Part shown: positions 1-14,032 of the stretch, piece by piece
Layout: every line of letters begins with the position of its first letter
Position numbering within the stretch: the first letter of the stretch is position 1
DNA from: Micrococcus lacusdianchii
GTDB taxonomy: Bacteria > Actinomycetota > Actinomycetes > Actinomycetales > Micrococcaceae
Length of the DNA: 64,000 nt
Assembly (NCBI RefSeq): GCF_023155805.1
Contig: NZ_JAKNUW010000012.1
Coordinates: forward strand, 1 to 64,000
Direction of reading: 5' to 3'
The notes under the pieces: model-generated
Databases searched by the model: none
What the model was told of the DNA's origin: nothing
The model's input: only the letters and a program-made list of their open reading frames with translations
Made by a program: the position numbers and the translations under genes

Positions 1-200
<200 letters not shown>

Positions 201-424
201 ATTACAGAACGACACCCCGACGGCCGGAAATAACCATCAGGACATCCATTCGATTACCTGGCAGACCAGGTGCACAACGCACGGGGGTGCGGGCACGCTG
301 GTCAACCAATGTGTTAAAACAATTGGCATCAAAAAACTTGGCACACTATTGAGTTCTCAAACAACAGACGCTTCCGGCTTCAGCACCGCTCATTCGCGGC
401 GTTTCGCTCCGGAGCAACTTCTCC
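201..424 (-). other. rRNA operon leader
   Basis: This is the untranslated leader between the proximal rrn promoter and 16S rRNA. On the minus strand it contains TTTGAGAACTC (around 350-361) followed by an AT-rich run with CCAAT...ATTGG complementarity. This is the kind of conserved leader and processing sequence found before 16S genes in Micrococcaceae. No coding gene is credible here; the open frames crossing it also cross 16S rRNA. Confidence 0.7.
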
Positions 425-453
425 ATTCTAGACCATCTGATTCAGACTGTCAA
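425..453 (-). promoter_or_regulatory. rrn promoter, proximal (sigma-A type)
   Basis: On the minus strand there is a perfect -35 TTGACA (448-453), a 17-base spacer and -10 TAGAAT (425-430). It lies about 225 bases before 16S rRNA and is the best housekeeping promoter in the window. Confidence 0.9.
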
Positions 454-506
454 CCCCGTCACCAGGATCGATCTCGAACCGTGATCCGTCATCGGAAGGC
501 TTCACA

Positions 507-534
507 ACCTTACCACGTTCACGATCCGTGTCAA
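507..534 (-). promoter_or_regulatory. rrn promoter, middle
   Basis: On the minus strand there is -35 TTGACA (529-534), a 16-base spacer and -10 TAAGGT (507-512), about 82 bases upstream of the proximal promoter. Tandem promoters are usual before rRNA operons. Confidence 0.75.
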
Positions 535-582
535 CTCCGTTTCCGCAGTCGACACCAGCTGTTCATATCAGTGGGCCATCAG

Positions 583-611
583 ACCCTACCACACGATCCC
601 AGCCAGTTGAA
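583..611 (-). promoter_or_regulatory. possible third, distal rrn promoter
   Basis: On the minus strand there is a weak -35 TTCAAC (606-611), a 17-base spacer and -10 TAGGGT (583-588), about 76 bases upstream of the middle promoter. The regular spacing makes it plausible, but the -35 box is poor. Confidence 0.35.
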
Positions 612-836
612 CCAGATCATCTCTTCAGAAATACCGCTCCCCTCCCAAAGGAAGGAACCGGATGCCGTGGTGAACCCTGCCAGAAGAACTGCGATCATGC
701 GCCAGATTCCCTAGCCTGTGGTCTGCTCACCGCGCCGCCCGTGTCACCGGACCGCGCCTCAGCACGAGAAAGAACTCTACACACCCTCCGGCCCCCACAC
801 CAAATCGAGAGTGCCCTCCGACGACGACGGCCCCGA

Positions 837-858
837 GATCCGCATGTCCACGCGGATC
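837..858 (-). terminator. possible stem-loop 3' of tyrS (in the 612-925 intergenic stretch)
   Basis: GATCCGC (837-843) pairs with GCGGATC (852-858) around an 8-base loop, about 70 bases beyond the tyrS stop. There is no U-tract, which is common in high-GC genomes. I see nothing else clear in 612-925. Confidence 0.35.
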
Positions 859-925
859 CCGCGGCCTCGAGAGGGACCCGGTGGCGGCGTTCACCGACAG
901 GACACCGCCATGACGTGGGTCACAC

Positions 926-2284
926 TCAGGCCTCGTCCTCCCCCAGGCCCGTCAGATCGGCGGCCGCCATGTTCCTCTTGCCGCGGCGCACCAGCAGGTG
1001 TCGGCCGGCCAGGGCGTCCTCCCGTGTGTAGACCTGCTCCGGGTCCTGCACCTTCACGTTGTTCACCGAGGCGCCGCCCTCCTTGACGGTCCGACGGGCC
1101 TCCGACTTCGAGGACACCAGGCCCGTGGACACGAGCAGCTCGATCGCGCTGACGCCGTCCCCCTCCCCCGACCACTGGGTGCGGTCCGCCTGGGGCAGCT
1201 CGGCGAGCACGGCGGCCAGCACCTCGCCGTCGACCTCGGCGAGGTCTCCCCCGCCGAACACGGCCGCGGACGCGTCGATCACCTTCCGGGTGGCCTCCTC
1301 GCCGTGGGCCAGGGAGGTCACCTCCCACGCCAGGCGCTTCTGGGCCTCGCGGCGGAAGGGCTCCTCCGCCACCTTCCGCGCGTACCCCTCGATCTCGGCA
1401 CGGGTCAGGAAGGTGAACACCTTGAGCCGGTCCACCACGTCGGCATCGGCGGTGTTGAGCCAGAACTGGTAGAAGGCGTACGGCGAGCACATGGCCGCGT
1501 CCAGCCAGATCGCGTTCCCCTCCGACTTGCCGAACTTGGTGCCGTCAGCATTGGTGATCAGCGGCGTCCCCAGCGCATGCACGTGCGCCCCCTCCACCTT
1601 CCGCACCAGCTCGGTGCCGGAGGTCAGGTTGCCCCACTGGTCCGAGCCGCCGGACTGCAGCGTCACGCCATGGCGCCGGTACAGCTCCAGGTAGTCGTTG
1701 CCCTGCAGCACCTGGTAGGAGAACTCGGTGTAGGAGATGCCCTCCTCCGAGTGCAGCCGCTTGGCGACGATCTCCTTCTTCACCATGGTGCCCACGCGGA
1801 AGTTCTTCCCGACCTCGCGGAGGAAGTCGAGGGCGGACATCTGGGCGGTCCAGTCCAGGTTGTTCACCATCCGCGCGGCGCTGTCCCCCTCGAAGGAGAG
1901 GTAGGGCTCTATCTGTGCCCGCAACGACTCGACCCACTCCTGCACGACCTCACGGGAGTTCAGCACACGCTCGGAGGTCTGCCGCGGGTCGCCGATCAGT
2001 CCCGTCGCCCCGCCGACGAGCGCCACCGGTCGGTGACCGGCCAGCTGGAGGCGCCGCATGAGCAGCAGCTGGACGAGGTGCCCCAGGTGCAGGGACGGCG
2101 CGGTCGGGTCGAAGCCGCAGTAGCAGCTGATCGGCTCCCCCGCCAGCGCCTCCTCGAGCGCGGCCGGATCGGTGGACACGTGGACCAGGCCACGCCACGT
2201 CAGCTCCTGCCACACGTTCTCGAAGGAGGGGTCGTTCGCCTGCGCGTGCAGGCGCTCTGCTCGGGGTTCGGTCTCAGCTGCCAC
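926..2284 (-). CDS. tyrS: tyrosyl-tRNA synthetase
   Basis: This is a cytoplasmic class I aminoacyl-tRNA synthetase of 452 residues, the usual length, which charges tRNA-Tyr with tyrosine. The nucleotide-binding HIGH motif is HLGH at residues 66-69, and the KMSKS-type loop is KFGKS near residue 255. The C-terminal 70 residues resemble an S4 RNA-binding domain. The start is GTG at 2284. A -10 hexamer TAGGCT (2291-2296) lies only 6 bases before it, so the transcript is probably leaderless. The gene is followed by the rrn promoters. Confidence 0.97.
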   Translation of the reverse strand: MAAETEPRAERLHAQANDPSFENVWQELTWRGLVHVSTDPAALEEALAGEPISCYCGFDPTAPSLHLGHLVQLLLMRRLQLAGHRPVALVGGATGLIGDPRQTSERVLNSREVVQEWVESLRAQIEPYLSFEGDSAARMVNNLDWTAQMSALDFLREVGKNFRVGTMVKKEIVAKRLHSEEGISYTEFSYQVLQGNDYLELYRRHGVTLQSGGSDQWGNLTSGTELVRKVEGAHVHALGTPLITNADGTKFGKSEGNAIWLDAAMCSPYAFYQFWLNTADADVVDRLKVFTFLTRAEIEGYARKVAEEPFRREAQKRLAWEVTSLAHGEEATRKVIDASAAVFGGGDLAEVDGEVLAAVLAELPQADRTQWSGEGDGVSAIELLVSTGLVSSKSEARRTVKEGGASVNNVKVQDPEQVYTREDALAGRHLLVRRGKRNMAAADLTGLGEDEA

Positions 2285-2331
2285 CCGGTCAGCCTACCGA
2301 GCGCCACCATCGGGCGCGCGAGGACGCGCGG

Positions 2332-2363
2332 GCCGGCGTCGTCCTCTCCGGCACGACGCCGGC
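2332..2363 (-). terminator. terminator of helD
   Basis: An 11-base perfect inverted repeat (GCCGGCGTCGT / ACGACGCCGGC) with a 10-base loop lies just after the helD stop codon and before the tyrS promoter. Confidence 0.7.
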
Positions 2364-2371
2364 GCCGCCGC

Positions 2372-4654
2372 TCAGGCGGGGACGGGCACCAGGCCCGCGG
2401 GCAGCTCCGCCTCCGCGGCGGCGCTGACCACGCGGACGGACTGCGTGCAGCGGGTCAGGGCCACGTAGAGGTCGCCCACCACGCCCTCGGCGTCCGCCAC
2501 GATGCGCTCCGGGGAGACGAGCACCACGCAGTCGAACTCGAGGCCCTTCGTCTCCCGGGCCGTGACGACGACGACCTCGACCCCGGGCACCGGCGTGCGG
2601 TCGGCGCGCTCCCCCCAGCGGGCGCGCTGCGCGTCCAGGTGCGCGGCGACGTCGTCCACGGGGACGATCACCGCGAGGAGCCCCTCGGGCACGCGGGCAC
2701 GCTCCGCCTCCACGGCGGCCACGGCGAGCTCGGTGACGGACGCCCCCGGGACGACCGTCAGCTCCGGGGCGTGCTCGCCCTCGCGCACGGCCTCCGGGCT
2801 GCTGATCTCGAGTCCGGCGGCCCGCGCCACCTGCGCGGCCCAGCGGGTGATCCGGGCCGGCGAGCGGTAGTTCACCGTGAGTTCCTCGAGACGCACGCGG
2901 TCGCCGAAGTCCGGGGCCAGCACCTCCTGCCACGAGCGGGCGCCGGCCCGCCGGGAGGCCTGGGCGATGTCCCCCACCACCGTGAACGACTTCAGCGGGC
3001 AGCGCCGGGCCAGGAGGCGCCACTGCATCGGGGAGAGCTCCTGCGCCTCGTCCACCACCACATGGCCGAAGGTCCAGGTGCGGTCGTGCGCGGCCTGCTC
3101 GGCGGTGCTGCGGCGCACCCCGCGCACCTCGTTCGCGGCGGCCAGCTGCTCCGCGTCCACCACGCCGTCCACCCCCATCTCGAACAGGGTCTGGTGCATG
3201 TTCTCCAGGGACGCCCGCGCGTTCTCCAGGTTGCGCTGGTGCTGGGCGTCGGACTCGCCCACGCGACGCGGCGCCTCGAGCTCGCCGAGCAGCTCCGCCG
3301 CCTCGTCCAGCAGCGGCACGTCGGCCTCGGTCCAGGCGTCGGGATCCGTGCGCAGGAGGGCGGCCACGTCGTCGTCCGACAGCCACGGCGCGGCGGCCCG
3401 CAGCAGGGGCTCCCGGGTCAGCAGGTCCCCCACCAGCTTCTGCGGGGTGAGCGGCATCCAGCAGAGGTTGAGCGCGATCCGCACGTCCCGGGAGGTCCGC
3501 ACGTCCTCCAGCAGCAGGTCCCGCTGGACCGGGACGCCCGAGGACTTCTCCAGCTTCTTCTTGAGCTTGTCCGCGAGCTCGCGGACGAGGATCTTGACGA
3601 ACGTCACGCGGGCCTCGTTGTGGGGCTTGCCCGTGGCCCGGGCCCGATCCCGCGCCCGGCGCACCATGGCCGGCTTGAGCTTGACCGTGGTCCCCTCGAT
3701 GTCCACCTGGCGCGTCTCCACGAGCAGACGCTGGCGCTGGGCGACGGCGTGCGCCACCACCTCGGCCATCTCCCGCCGGCCCTTGACCTCCGCCGCACGG
3801 GCGGAGCGCTCCGGGGTCGCGTGCACCCCGGGCATGAGGGTGCCGAGGGACGCCATCACGACGCCGGTCTCGCCGAGGGAGGGCAGGACGCGCTCGATGT
3901 ACCGCATGAACGCGTCCGAGGGTCCCACCACCAGCACGCCCGACTTCGCGAGCCGGTCCCGGTGGGTGTAGAGCAGGTATGCGGCGCGGTGCAGCGCCAC
4001 GGCTGTCTTGCCGGTGCCCGGACCGCCCTGCACCACGAGCGCGCCCGAGGTGTCCGCGCGGATCACCTCGTCCTGCTCCGCCTGGATGGTGGCCACGATG
4101 TCCCCCATCCGCCCGGTGCGGGCTGCCGTCACGGACGCGAGCAGCGCCCCCTGCGCCTGCGGACGGGCGTGGCCGCCCTCGAGGAGTCGCGGATCGAGGA
4201 CGTCGTCCTCGAAGTCGCGGACCTCACGGCCACGCAGCAGCAGGTGACGACGCCGGCCCACGCCCTGGCGGTGCGCCGCCGTCGCCTGGTAGAAGGCACC
4301 GGCCTCCTGCGCGCGCCAGTCCACGAGGAGCCGGTCCTGGTGTTCGTCCGTGAGGCCGATGCGTCCGATGTAGCGCTCCTCCACCTGGCCCTCGGCGTCC
4401 GGGTCCAGGTCCAGCCGCCCGAAGACGAGGCGTTCGTCCACCGCGGTGAGCTGGGCCAGCCGATCCTCGTAGAGCGTGGCGAAGGCGTCCCGTTCCGAGT
4501 GGTTCTGCACCGACCCCTGCAGCCCGTCCCGGCGGACCCGGCGCAGCTGCTCCTCCTTCTCCGCCCGCAGCGCGTCCAGGCGGGCGTACCGCACGGCCAC
4601 GCGCTCCCGCTCCAGCTCGAGCTCTGACTGACGGGCGGACACGGTGTCGGTCAT
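2372..4654 (-). CDS. helD: HelD-family superfamily I helicase (RNA polymerase recycling factor)
   Basis: The protein has 760 residues with a UvrD/Rep-like ATPase core. An N-terminal charged, probably coiled segment (residues about 5-60) is followed by Walker A GGPGTGKT near residue 210 and Walker B VVDEAQ near residue 530; the C-terminal helicase lobe ends near residue 745. Actinobacterial HelD proteins bind RNA polymerase and clear stalled or DNA-bound enzyme using ATP. The length and long N-terminal arm fit that family better than a true DNA-repair UvrD. I chose the ATG at 4654 because the protein becomes HelD-like there; the upstream extension is arginine- and proline-rich noise. The gene is downstream of argH and next to tyrS and rrn. 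Confidence 0.88.
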   Translation of the reverse strand: MTDTVSARQSELELERERVAVRYARLDALRAEKEEQLRRVRRDGLQGSVQNHSERDAFATLYEDRLAQLTAVDERLVFGRLDLDPDAEGQVEERYIGRIGLTDEHQDRLLVDWRAQEAGAFYQATAAHRQGVGRRRHLLLRGREVRDFEDDVLDPRLLEGGHARPQAQGALLASVTAARTGRMGDIVATIQAEQDEVIRADTSGALVVQGGPGTGKTAVALHRAAYLLYTHRDRLAKSGVLVVGPSDAFMRYIERVLPSLGETGVVMASLGTLMPGVHATPERSARAAEVKGRREMAEVVAHAVAQRQRLLVETRQVDIEGTTVKLKPAMVRRARDRARATGKPHNEARVTFVKILVRELADKLKKKLEKSSGVPVQRDLLLEDVRTSRDVRIALNLCWMPLTPQKLVGDLLTREPLLRAAAPWLSDDDVAALLRTDPDAWTEADVPLLDEAAELLGELEAPRRVGESDAQHQRNLENARASLENMHQTLFEMGVDGVVDAEQLAAANEVRGVRRSTAEQAAHDRTWTFGHVVVDEAQELSPMQWRLLARRCPLKSFTVVGDIAQASRRAGARSWQEVLAPDFGDRVRLEELTVNYRSPARITRWAAQVARAAGLEISSPEAVREGEHAPELTVVPGASVTELAVAAVEAERARVPEGLLAVIVPVDDVAAHLDAQRARWGERADRTPVPGVEVVVVTARETKGLEFDCVVLVSPERIVADAEGVVGDLYVALTRCTQSVRVVSAAAEAELPAGLVPVPA

Positions 4655-4784
4655 CGGCGAGAACCTCGGGGAGCGGATCGGGGCACATCCTGGGAGGCGG
4701 CGTGCCGGGCGGAAGGGACCACCCATCGTATAGCCGGTGACATGAACGCGGCGTGTCCGCCAGGTGACCGGACCGAGGCGACGG

Positions 4785-6335
<1,551 letters not shown>

Positions 6336-7577
6336 TCAGTCGTTGGACAGGCGGGCGACGTCGGCGAGGTCCGCTCCGCCGTCCAGCCGCTGCTCCCGCT
6401 CGGACGCGGTCTTCGCGGAGAGCCCGTAGATGTCGATGAAGCCGCGGGCCGACGACTGGTCGAACGAGTCGCCCTCGTCGTACGTGGCGAGGTTGAAGTC
6501 GTACAGGCCGGTCTCGGAGCGGCGGCCCTGGACGGTCGCGCGTCCGCCGTGCAGCTCGAGGCGGATCTCACCGTTGACGTACTGCTGCGTGTCGTCGATG
6601 AACGTGTCCAGGTTCTTCTTCAGCGGCGAGTACCACTGGCCGTCGTACACCAGCTCGGTCCACCGCTGGTCGACGTGCTTCTTGAAGCGGGCCTGCTCGC
6701 GCTCCAGGGTGACGTTCTCCAGCTCACGGTGGGCGGCGATCAGCGCCATCGCGCCCGGAGCCTCGTAGATCTCCCGGGACTTGATGCCCACGAGGCGGTC
6801 CTCCACGATGTCGATCCGGCCGACGCCCTGGGCGCCGGCACGGCGGTTGAGCTCCTCGATGATCTCGAGCGGGGAGAGTGTGCGTCCGTCCAGCGCCGTG
6901 GGCACACCCCGCTCGAACGCGATGGTGACCACGTCCGGGGCCGGCGGGAAGGCCGGGTCGTCGGTGTAGTCATACACGTCCTTGGTGGGACCGTTCCAGA
7001 TGTCCTCGAGGAAGCCGGTCTCCACGGCGCGGCCCCACACGTTCTGGTCGATGGAGAACGGGTTCTTCTTGGTGGTCGCGATCGGCAGGTCGTTGCGCTC
7101 CGCGTACTCGATGGCCTTCTCGCGGGTCAGGGCGAGGTCGCGGACCGGGGCGATGCACTTGAGGTCGGGGCCGAGGGTCTGGATGGAGACCTCGAAGCGG
7201 ACTTGGTCGTTGCCCTTGCCGGTGCAGCCGTGGGCGACGGTCGAGGCGCCGAACTGACGGGCCGCGGCCACGAGGTGACGGGAGATCACGGGACGGGAGA
7301 TCGCGGAGACGAGCGGGTACGCGTCCATGTAGAGGCCGTTGGCCTTGAGGGTGGGCATGCAGTACTGCTCGGCGAACTCGTCGCGGGCGTCCGCCACGTA
7401 GGCCTCCACCGCACCGCAGTCGAGGGCGCGCTGGCGCACGGTCTCGAGGGACTCGCCTCCCTGGCCCACGTCGACGGCGACGGCGACGACCTCGGCGCCG
7501 GTGGCCTCGCCGATCCAGCCGATGGCGACGGAGGTGTCCAGACCGCCGGAATAGGCGAGGACGATGCGTTCCTTCAC
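6336..7577 (-). CDS. argG: argininosuccinate synthase
   Basis: The enzyme joins citrulline and aspartate with ATP to give argininosuccinate. It has 413 residues, as expected. The PP-loop motif AYSGGLDTS occupies residues 8-16. The start is GTG at 7577, fixed by a strong ribosome binding site (AAGGAG, 6 bases upstream). Longer in-frame starts up to 7643 lack one, and they add a stretch not found in the family. Transcription probably starts from the -10 TAGGAT at 7665-7670, whose -35 region overlaps an ARG-box-like palindrome, so ArgR repression is likely. Confidence 0.97.
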   Translation of the reverse strand: MKERIVLAYSGGLDTSVAIGWIGEATGAEVVAVAVDVGQGGESLETVRQRALDCGAVEAYVADARDEFAEQYCMPTLKANGLYMDAYPLVSAISRPVISRHLVAAARQFGASTVAHGCTGKGNDQVRFEVSIQTLGPDLKCIAPVRDLALTREKAIEYAERNDLPIATTKKNPFSIDQNVWGRAVETGFLEDIWNGPTKDVYDYTDDPAFPPAPDVVTIAFERGVPTALDGRTLSPLEIIEELNRRAGAQGVGRIDIVEDRLVGIKSREIYEAPGAMALIAAHRELENVTLEREQARFKKHVDQRWTELVYDGQWYSPLKKNLDTFIDDTQQYVNGEIRLELHGGRATVQGRRSETGLYDFNLATYDEGDSFDQSSARGFIDIYGLSAKTASEREQRLDGGADLADVARLSND

Positions 7578-7664
7578 GAGCTTCTCCTTATGTGCGGATG
7601 CGCCGGCGGGGTCGCGGACCCGCTCCTGCGGCGACCGGGCCACCTCGGCGGGGGCGTCGTGGCG

Positions 7665-7716
7665 ATCCTAGCCGCACGTCGCATATCTATGCAAAGCGCC
7701 GAATATGAATCGAAGA
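7665..7716 (-). promoter_or_regulatory. argG promoter with overlapping ARG boxes (ArgR operator)
   Basis: On the minus strand there is -35 TTGCAT (7689-7694), an 18-base spacer and -10 TAGGAT (7665-7670). The -35 sits inside an 18-base palindromic element, TTTGCATAGATATGCGAC (7678-7695), matching the TGnAT-N4-ATnCA pattern of ArgR boxes. A weaker second box (GAATATGAAT, about 7699-7716) follows after a 2-3 base gap. Paired boxes over the -35 are the usual ArgR repression layout. The near-identical element before argC supports this reading. Confidence 0.65.
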
Positions 7717-8235
7717 GTCACGTCCGTGGTGCGCGACCTCACGCCCGACTCCTGCACAGCGGGCCTGAGCCCCTGCCTTCACAGTTTTTTCATTGCCATT
7801 TCGTGCCATTGCCACCGACCATCACGGTGGATCACGGACGCCCGGTCGGCCCCGTGTCCTCGGAGATACCGGACGGTAGATGACGTCTGGTAGAACCTGA
7901 TGGCAATACGTCCACCGCGCGCGACTCGTCACTGGACATAATGGCAGCGACCCGCGTCAGGGGTGGGGTGTCACCGCGTCATCCACACCCCGATTTGACG
8001 GATCCCCTGACGGCGGCGTTGACTCTCTCGTAGCCGATTCGTGACCCAACCGTTATCGAGCACCGAGGACACCTCAGGAGCCCGTGACGATCGGACCGCG
8101 AACCGAAGCTCCATCGGGCGCCCGTCGAGGGTCGTCCCGCCCCGCTGGAGTCTTTGACCCGACCAAGGAGTGGACGACCGAACGGAACGCGCACCGCGTG
8201 GGCCGCAGACGGGATCTCGACACCTCTCTTCGATC
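7717..8235. other. intergenic region between argG and rpf, mostly rpf leader
   Basis: This divergent spacer has no credible gene. It holds an AT-richer patch (7780-7830), three 11-base-spaced GTnnCC-like repeats (listed separately at 8030-8057) and about 180 bases of probable rpf 5' leader. I looked for the c-di-AMP (ydaO) riboswitch that precedes rpf genes in some actinobacteria and could not recognise its conserved core. No clear sigma-A promoter for rpf is visible. Confidence 0.5.
8030..8057 (+). promoter_or_regulatory. candidate MtrA-type direct repeats upstream of rpf
   Basis: GTAGCC (8030), GTGACC (8041) and GTTATC (8052) are spaced exactly 11 bases apart, one helical turn, on the same strand. 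This resembles the GTnAC direct repeats bound by MtrA in other actinobacteria. The 14-mer CCGATTCGTGACCC inside it also occurs upstream of mtrA (51632-51645). Confidence 0.5.
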
Positions 8236-8958
8236 ATGACTCTCTTCTCTTCTTCTTCCCGCCGTGCCACCGCCTCCGTCGTGACCGGCATGACCCTGGC
8301 AGGCGCCGCCGCCGCCTTCGCCGCCCCGGCCCAGGCCGCCTCCGTCGAGACCTGGGACGCCATCGCGTTCTGCGAGTCCACCAACCGTTGGGACATCAAC
8401 ACCGGAAACGGCTTCTACGGCGGCCTGCAGTTCACGCTGTCGTCCTGGAAGGCCGTGGGCGGCGAGGGCTACCCGCACCACGCCTCCAAGGCCGAGCAGA
8501 TCAAGCGCGCCGAGAAGCTGCAGGACCTGCAGGGCTGGGGCGCCTGGCCCGTGTGCTCCAAGAAGCTCGGGCTCTCCGGCGCTGACAACGCCCCCGACGC
8601 CTACGCCGCCGCTCCGGCCGCCACGGTCGAGCGTCAGTCCACCACCGACTGGGCCGCCGAGAAGCGCGCCGAGGAGGAGCGTGCCGCCGAGCGCGCCGAG
8701 GCCCAGCGTGCCGCCGCCGCCGCCAAGGTCTCCCAGACCGAGCTGGCCGCCGCCGAGAAGGCCAACAAGAAGAACGCCGCCGAGCTGGACCGGGCCGAGG
8801 ACACCCTCTTCGTGAAGCCGGGCGACTCGCTGTGGAAGCTTGCCAAGAAGCACGACGTGCAGGGCGGCTGGCAGGCCCTCTACGAGGCCAACCAGGACAT
8901 CATCGATGATCCGACGCTCATCTACATCGGCCAGGAGCTCGTGCTGCCCACCGCGTGA
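8236..8958 (+). CDS. rpf: resuscitation-promoting factor, secreted, with LysM domain
   Basis: This is a secreted muralytic enzyme that cleaves peptidoglycan and wakes dormant cells. It has 240 residues. A signal peptide (1 to about 34) ends at APAQA-A. The Rpf domain spans about 36-112, with catalytic Glu47 in the CES motif and a probable Cys46-Cys107 disulfide. A charged Ala/Glu-rich linker (about 135-188) precedes a C-terminal LysM wall-binding domain (192-238). The domain order and many stretches match M. luteus Rpf, though the sequence differs, so this is a related species or strain. The ATG at 8236 is the start giving a proper signal peptide. It sits alone between argR and argG. Confidence 0.95.
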   Translation: MTLFSSSSRRATASVVTGMTLAGAAAAFAAPAQAASVETWDAIAFCESTNRWDINTGNGFYGGLQFTLSSWKAVGGEGYPHHASKAEQIKRAEKLQDLQGWGAWPVCSKKLGLSGADNAPDAYAAAPAATVERQSTTDWAAEKRAEEERAAERAEAQRAAAAAKVSQTELAAAEKANKKNAAELDRAEDTLFVKPGDSLWKLAKKHDVQGGWQALYEANQDIIDDPTLIYIGQELVLPTA

Positions 8959-8987
8959 TGTGCGCCCCAGCGGTCCCCTGACCGCCG

Positions 8988-9023
8988 GGAACGGCCCTCG
9001 ACCTCGCGGTCGGGGGCCGTTCC
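8988..9023. terminator. terminator between converging rpf and argR
   Basis: GGAACGGCCCTCGACC pairs almost fully with GGTCGGGGGCCGTTCC around a 4-base loop. It lies 30 bases after the rpf stop and 50 bases from the argR stop, so it can serve both directions. Confidence 0.85.
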
Positions 9024-9072
9024 GTGCATCCGGGAGTGGAGGGGCCGGTGCCTCCGCCGGTGGCCACCGGGC

Positions 9073-9557
9073 TCAGCCGGTGAGCGCCAGCAGGTGGGCG
9101 GCCACACCCGGGGCGTGCGCGCTGCCTGCGACGATCAGGAGGATGGTGTCGTCGCCTGCAATGGTGCCCATCACATTCTCCACGCGCGCCTGGTCGATCA
9201 CCGAGGCGAGGAACTGCGCCGCCCCGGGTGGCGTCCGCAGGACGACGAGGTTCTCCGTGGGCTCGGCCGAGATGAGCAGCTCGCGGGCCATCGTGGCCAG
9301 CCGGCTCGCGTGCGCCTCCGTGGTGCGTCCGGGCACGCCGTCCTCCCCCTCGACCGGAACGGCGTAGACCATGCCGTCCACGCCGCGCATCCGCACGGCG
9401 CCGAGGTCGACGAGGTCGCGCGAGAGGGTCCCCTGCGTCACGGACAGGCCCCGCTCGTCGAGGGCTGCGGACAGCTCGGCCTGCGAGCGGATGGGCCGCG
9501 TGGCGAGCACGTCCCGGATCGCGGCCTGGCGGGCCGTCTTGGTGGTGGGAGCGGCCA

Positions 9558-9558
<1 letters not shown>
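9073..9558 (-). CDS. argR: arginine repressor
   Basis: ArgR is a hexameric arginine-sensing regulator that binds ARG boxes. The protein has 161 residues, the normal length. An N-terminal winged-helix DNA-binding domain (about 8-75, with SQAELSAAL and the conserved TLSRDL recognition helix) is followed by the C-terminal arginine-binding domain with GTIAGDDTI. The ATG at 9558 shares one base with the argF stop codon, so translation is probably coupled. Likely targets in the window are the palindromes before argC and argG. Confidence 0.97.
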
Positions 9559-12861
<3,303 letters not shown>

Positions 12862-12871
12862 GGCGGTCACC

Positions 12872-14032
12872 TCAGGTGGAGTAGGCGGAGTTCTCGTGCA
12901 CGTAGTCGTGCGTCAGGTCGTTGGTCCACAGCTCGACGACGGCGTCCCCCGCATGGAGGTCGATCTCCACCGTGACCTCGCGGCCGGAGAGGTCGACGCC
13001 GTCGCGGGGGTCCCCGACGCCGGCGGAGCGGCACACCTGCACCCCGTTGAAGGAGACGTCCAGGGCGTCGGCGTCGAACGGGGCGACGTCCTCGGGGACG
13101 GTGCCCACGGCGGAGATGACGCGACCCCAGTTGGGGTCCTGCCCGAAGATCGCGGCCTTGAAGAGGTTCGAGCGGGACACGGCGCGCGCCACGGCCTCCC
13201 CCGCCTCCTCCGACGACGCGTTCACCACGCGGATGAGCACGTCGTGGGCGGCTCCCTCGGCGTCGGCGACGAGCTGCCGCGACAGGTCCGCGCACACGGC
13301 GTGCAGGCGCTCCGCGAAGACCGCCGGCTCCGGCGCCGCGCCGGATGCGCCGGAGGCCATGAGCACCACGGTGTCGTTGGTGGACATGCAGCCGTCCGAG
13401 TCGACACGGTTGAACGTGGTGCGCACGGCCTCAGCGAGGGCCTCCTGGAGGGCCTGGGCCGGAAGGTCGGCGTCCGTGGTGATCACGCACAGCATGGTGG
13501 CCATGCCGGGTGCGAGCATCCCCGCGCCCTTGGCCATCCCGCCCACGGTCCACCCGTCCCCGGCGGAGACGGCGGTCTTCGCCACCGAGTCCGTCGTCTT
13601 GATGGCCACGGCGGCGTCCTGACCTCCGTCGGCGGACAGGGCCCGCACCCCCGCGTCCACGCCCGCCAGGAGCGTGTCCAGCGGCAGGCGCTCGCCGATC
13701 AGACCCGTGGAGCAGACCACGACGTCACCGGCGGAGACCCCGAGGGCCGCGGCCGTGTGCTCGGCGGTGCGGTGGGTGTCCTGGAACCCCGCGTGGCCCG
13801 TGGCCGCGTTGGCACCGCCGGAGTTGAGCACGACGGCGTCCGCACGCCCGTCCGTGAGCACCTGACGGGACCACAGCACGGGGGCCGCGGCCACGCGGTT
13901 CGCGGTGAACACGCCGGCGGCGGCGCGGGAGGGGCCGTCATTGACCACGACGGCCACGTCCGGCGCACCCGACGGCTTGAGGCCGGCGGTGACGCCGGCG
14001 GCGCGGAAGCCCCGGGCTGCGGTGACGCTCAC
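12872..14032 (-). CDS. argJ: bifunctional ornithine acetyltransferase / N-acetylglutamate synthase
   Basis: The enzyme recycles the acetyl group from N-acetylornithine to glutamate. It is a self-processing Ntn-type protein of 386 residues. The autocleavage site is in PGMATML with nucleophile Thr179, splitting it into alpha and beta chains. The start is GTG at 14032, overlapping the argC stop as GTGA. Because ArgJ recycles acetyl groups, no argA or argE is needed. Whether this one is bifunctional or only transacetylating cannot be read from the sequence. Confidence 0.96.
   Translation of the reverse strand: MSVTAARGFRAAGVTAGLKPSGAPDVAVVVNDGPSRAAAGVFTANRVAAAPVLWSRQVLTDGRADAVVLNSGGANAATGHAGFQDTHRTAEHTAAALGVSAGDVVVCSTGLIGERLPLDTLLAGVDAGVRALSADGGQDAAVAIKTTDSVAKTAVSAGDGWTVGGMAKGAGMLAPGMATMLCVITTDADLPAQALQEALAEAVRTTFNRVDSDGCMSTNDTVVLMASGASGAAPEPAVFAERLHAVCADLSRQLVADAEGAAHDVLIRVVNASSEEAGEAVARAVSRSNLFKAAIFGQDPNWGRVISAVGTVPEDVAPFDADALDVSFNGVQVCRSAGVGDPRDGVDLSGREVTVEIDLHAGDAVVELWTNDLTHDYVHENSAYST

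Noticed and set aside
998-4627. A 1209-codon open frame on the plus strand across tyrS and helD
   Set aside because: It is the mirror of two real genes on the minus strand. High-GC codon bias keeps the opposite frame open; the translation is rich in Arg/Gly/His and shows no domain.
7900-8235. c-di-AMP (ydaO) riboswitch before rpf
   Set aside because: Known for rpf genes in some actinobacteria, but I could not find the conserved core or its pairing pattern here. A covariance-model search with the ydaO-yuaA model would settle it.
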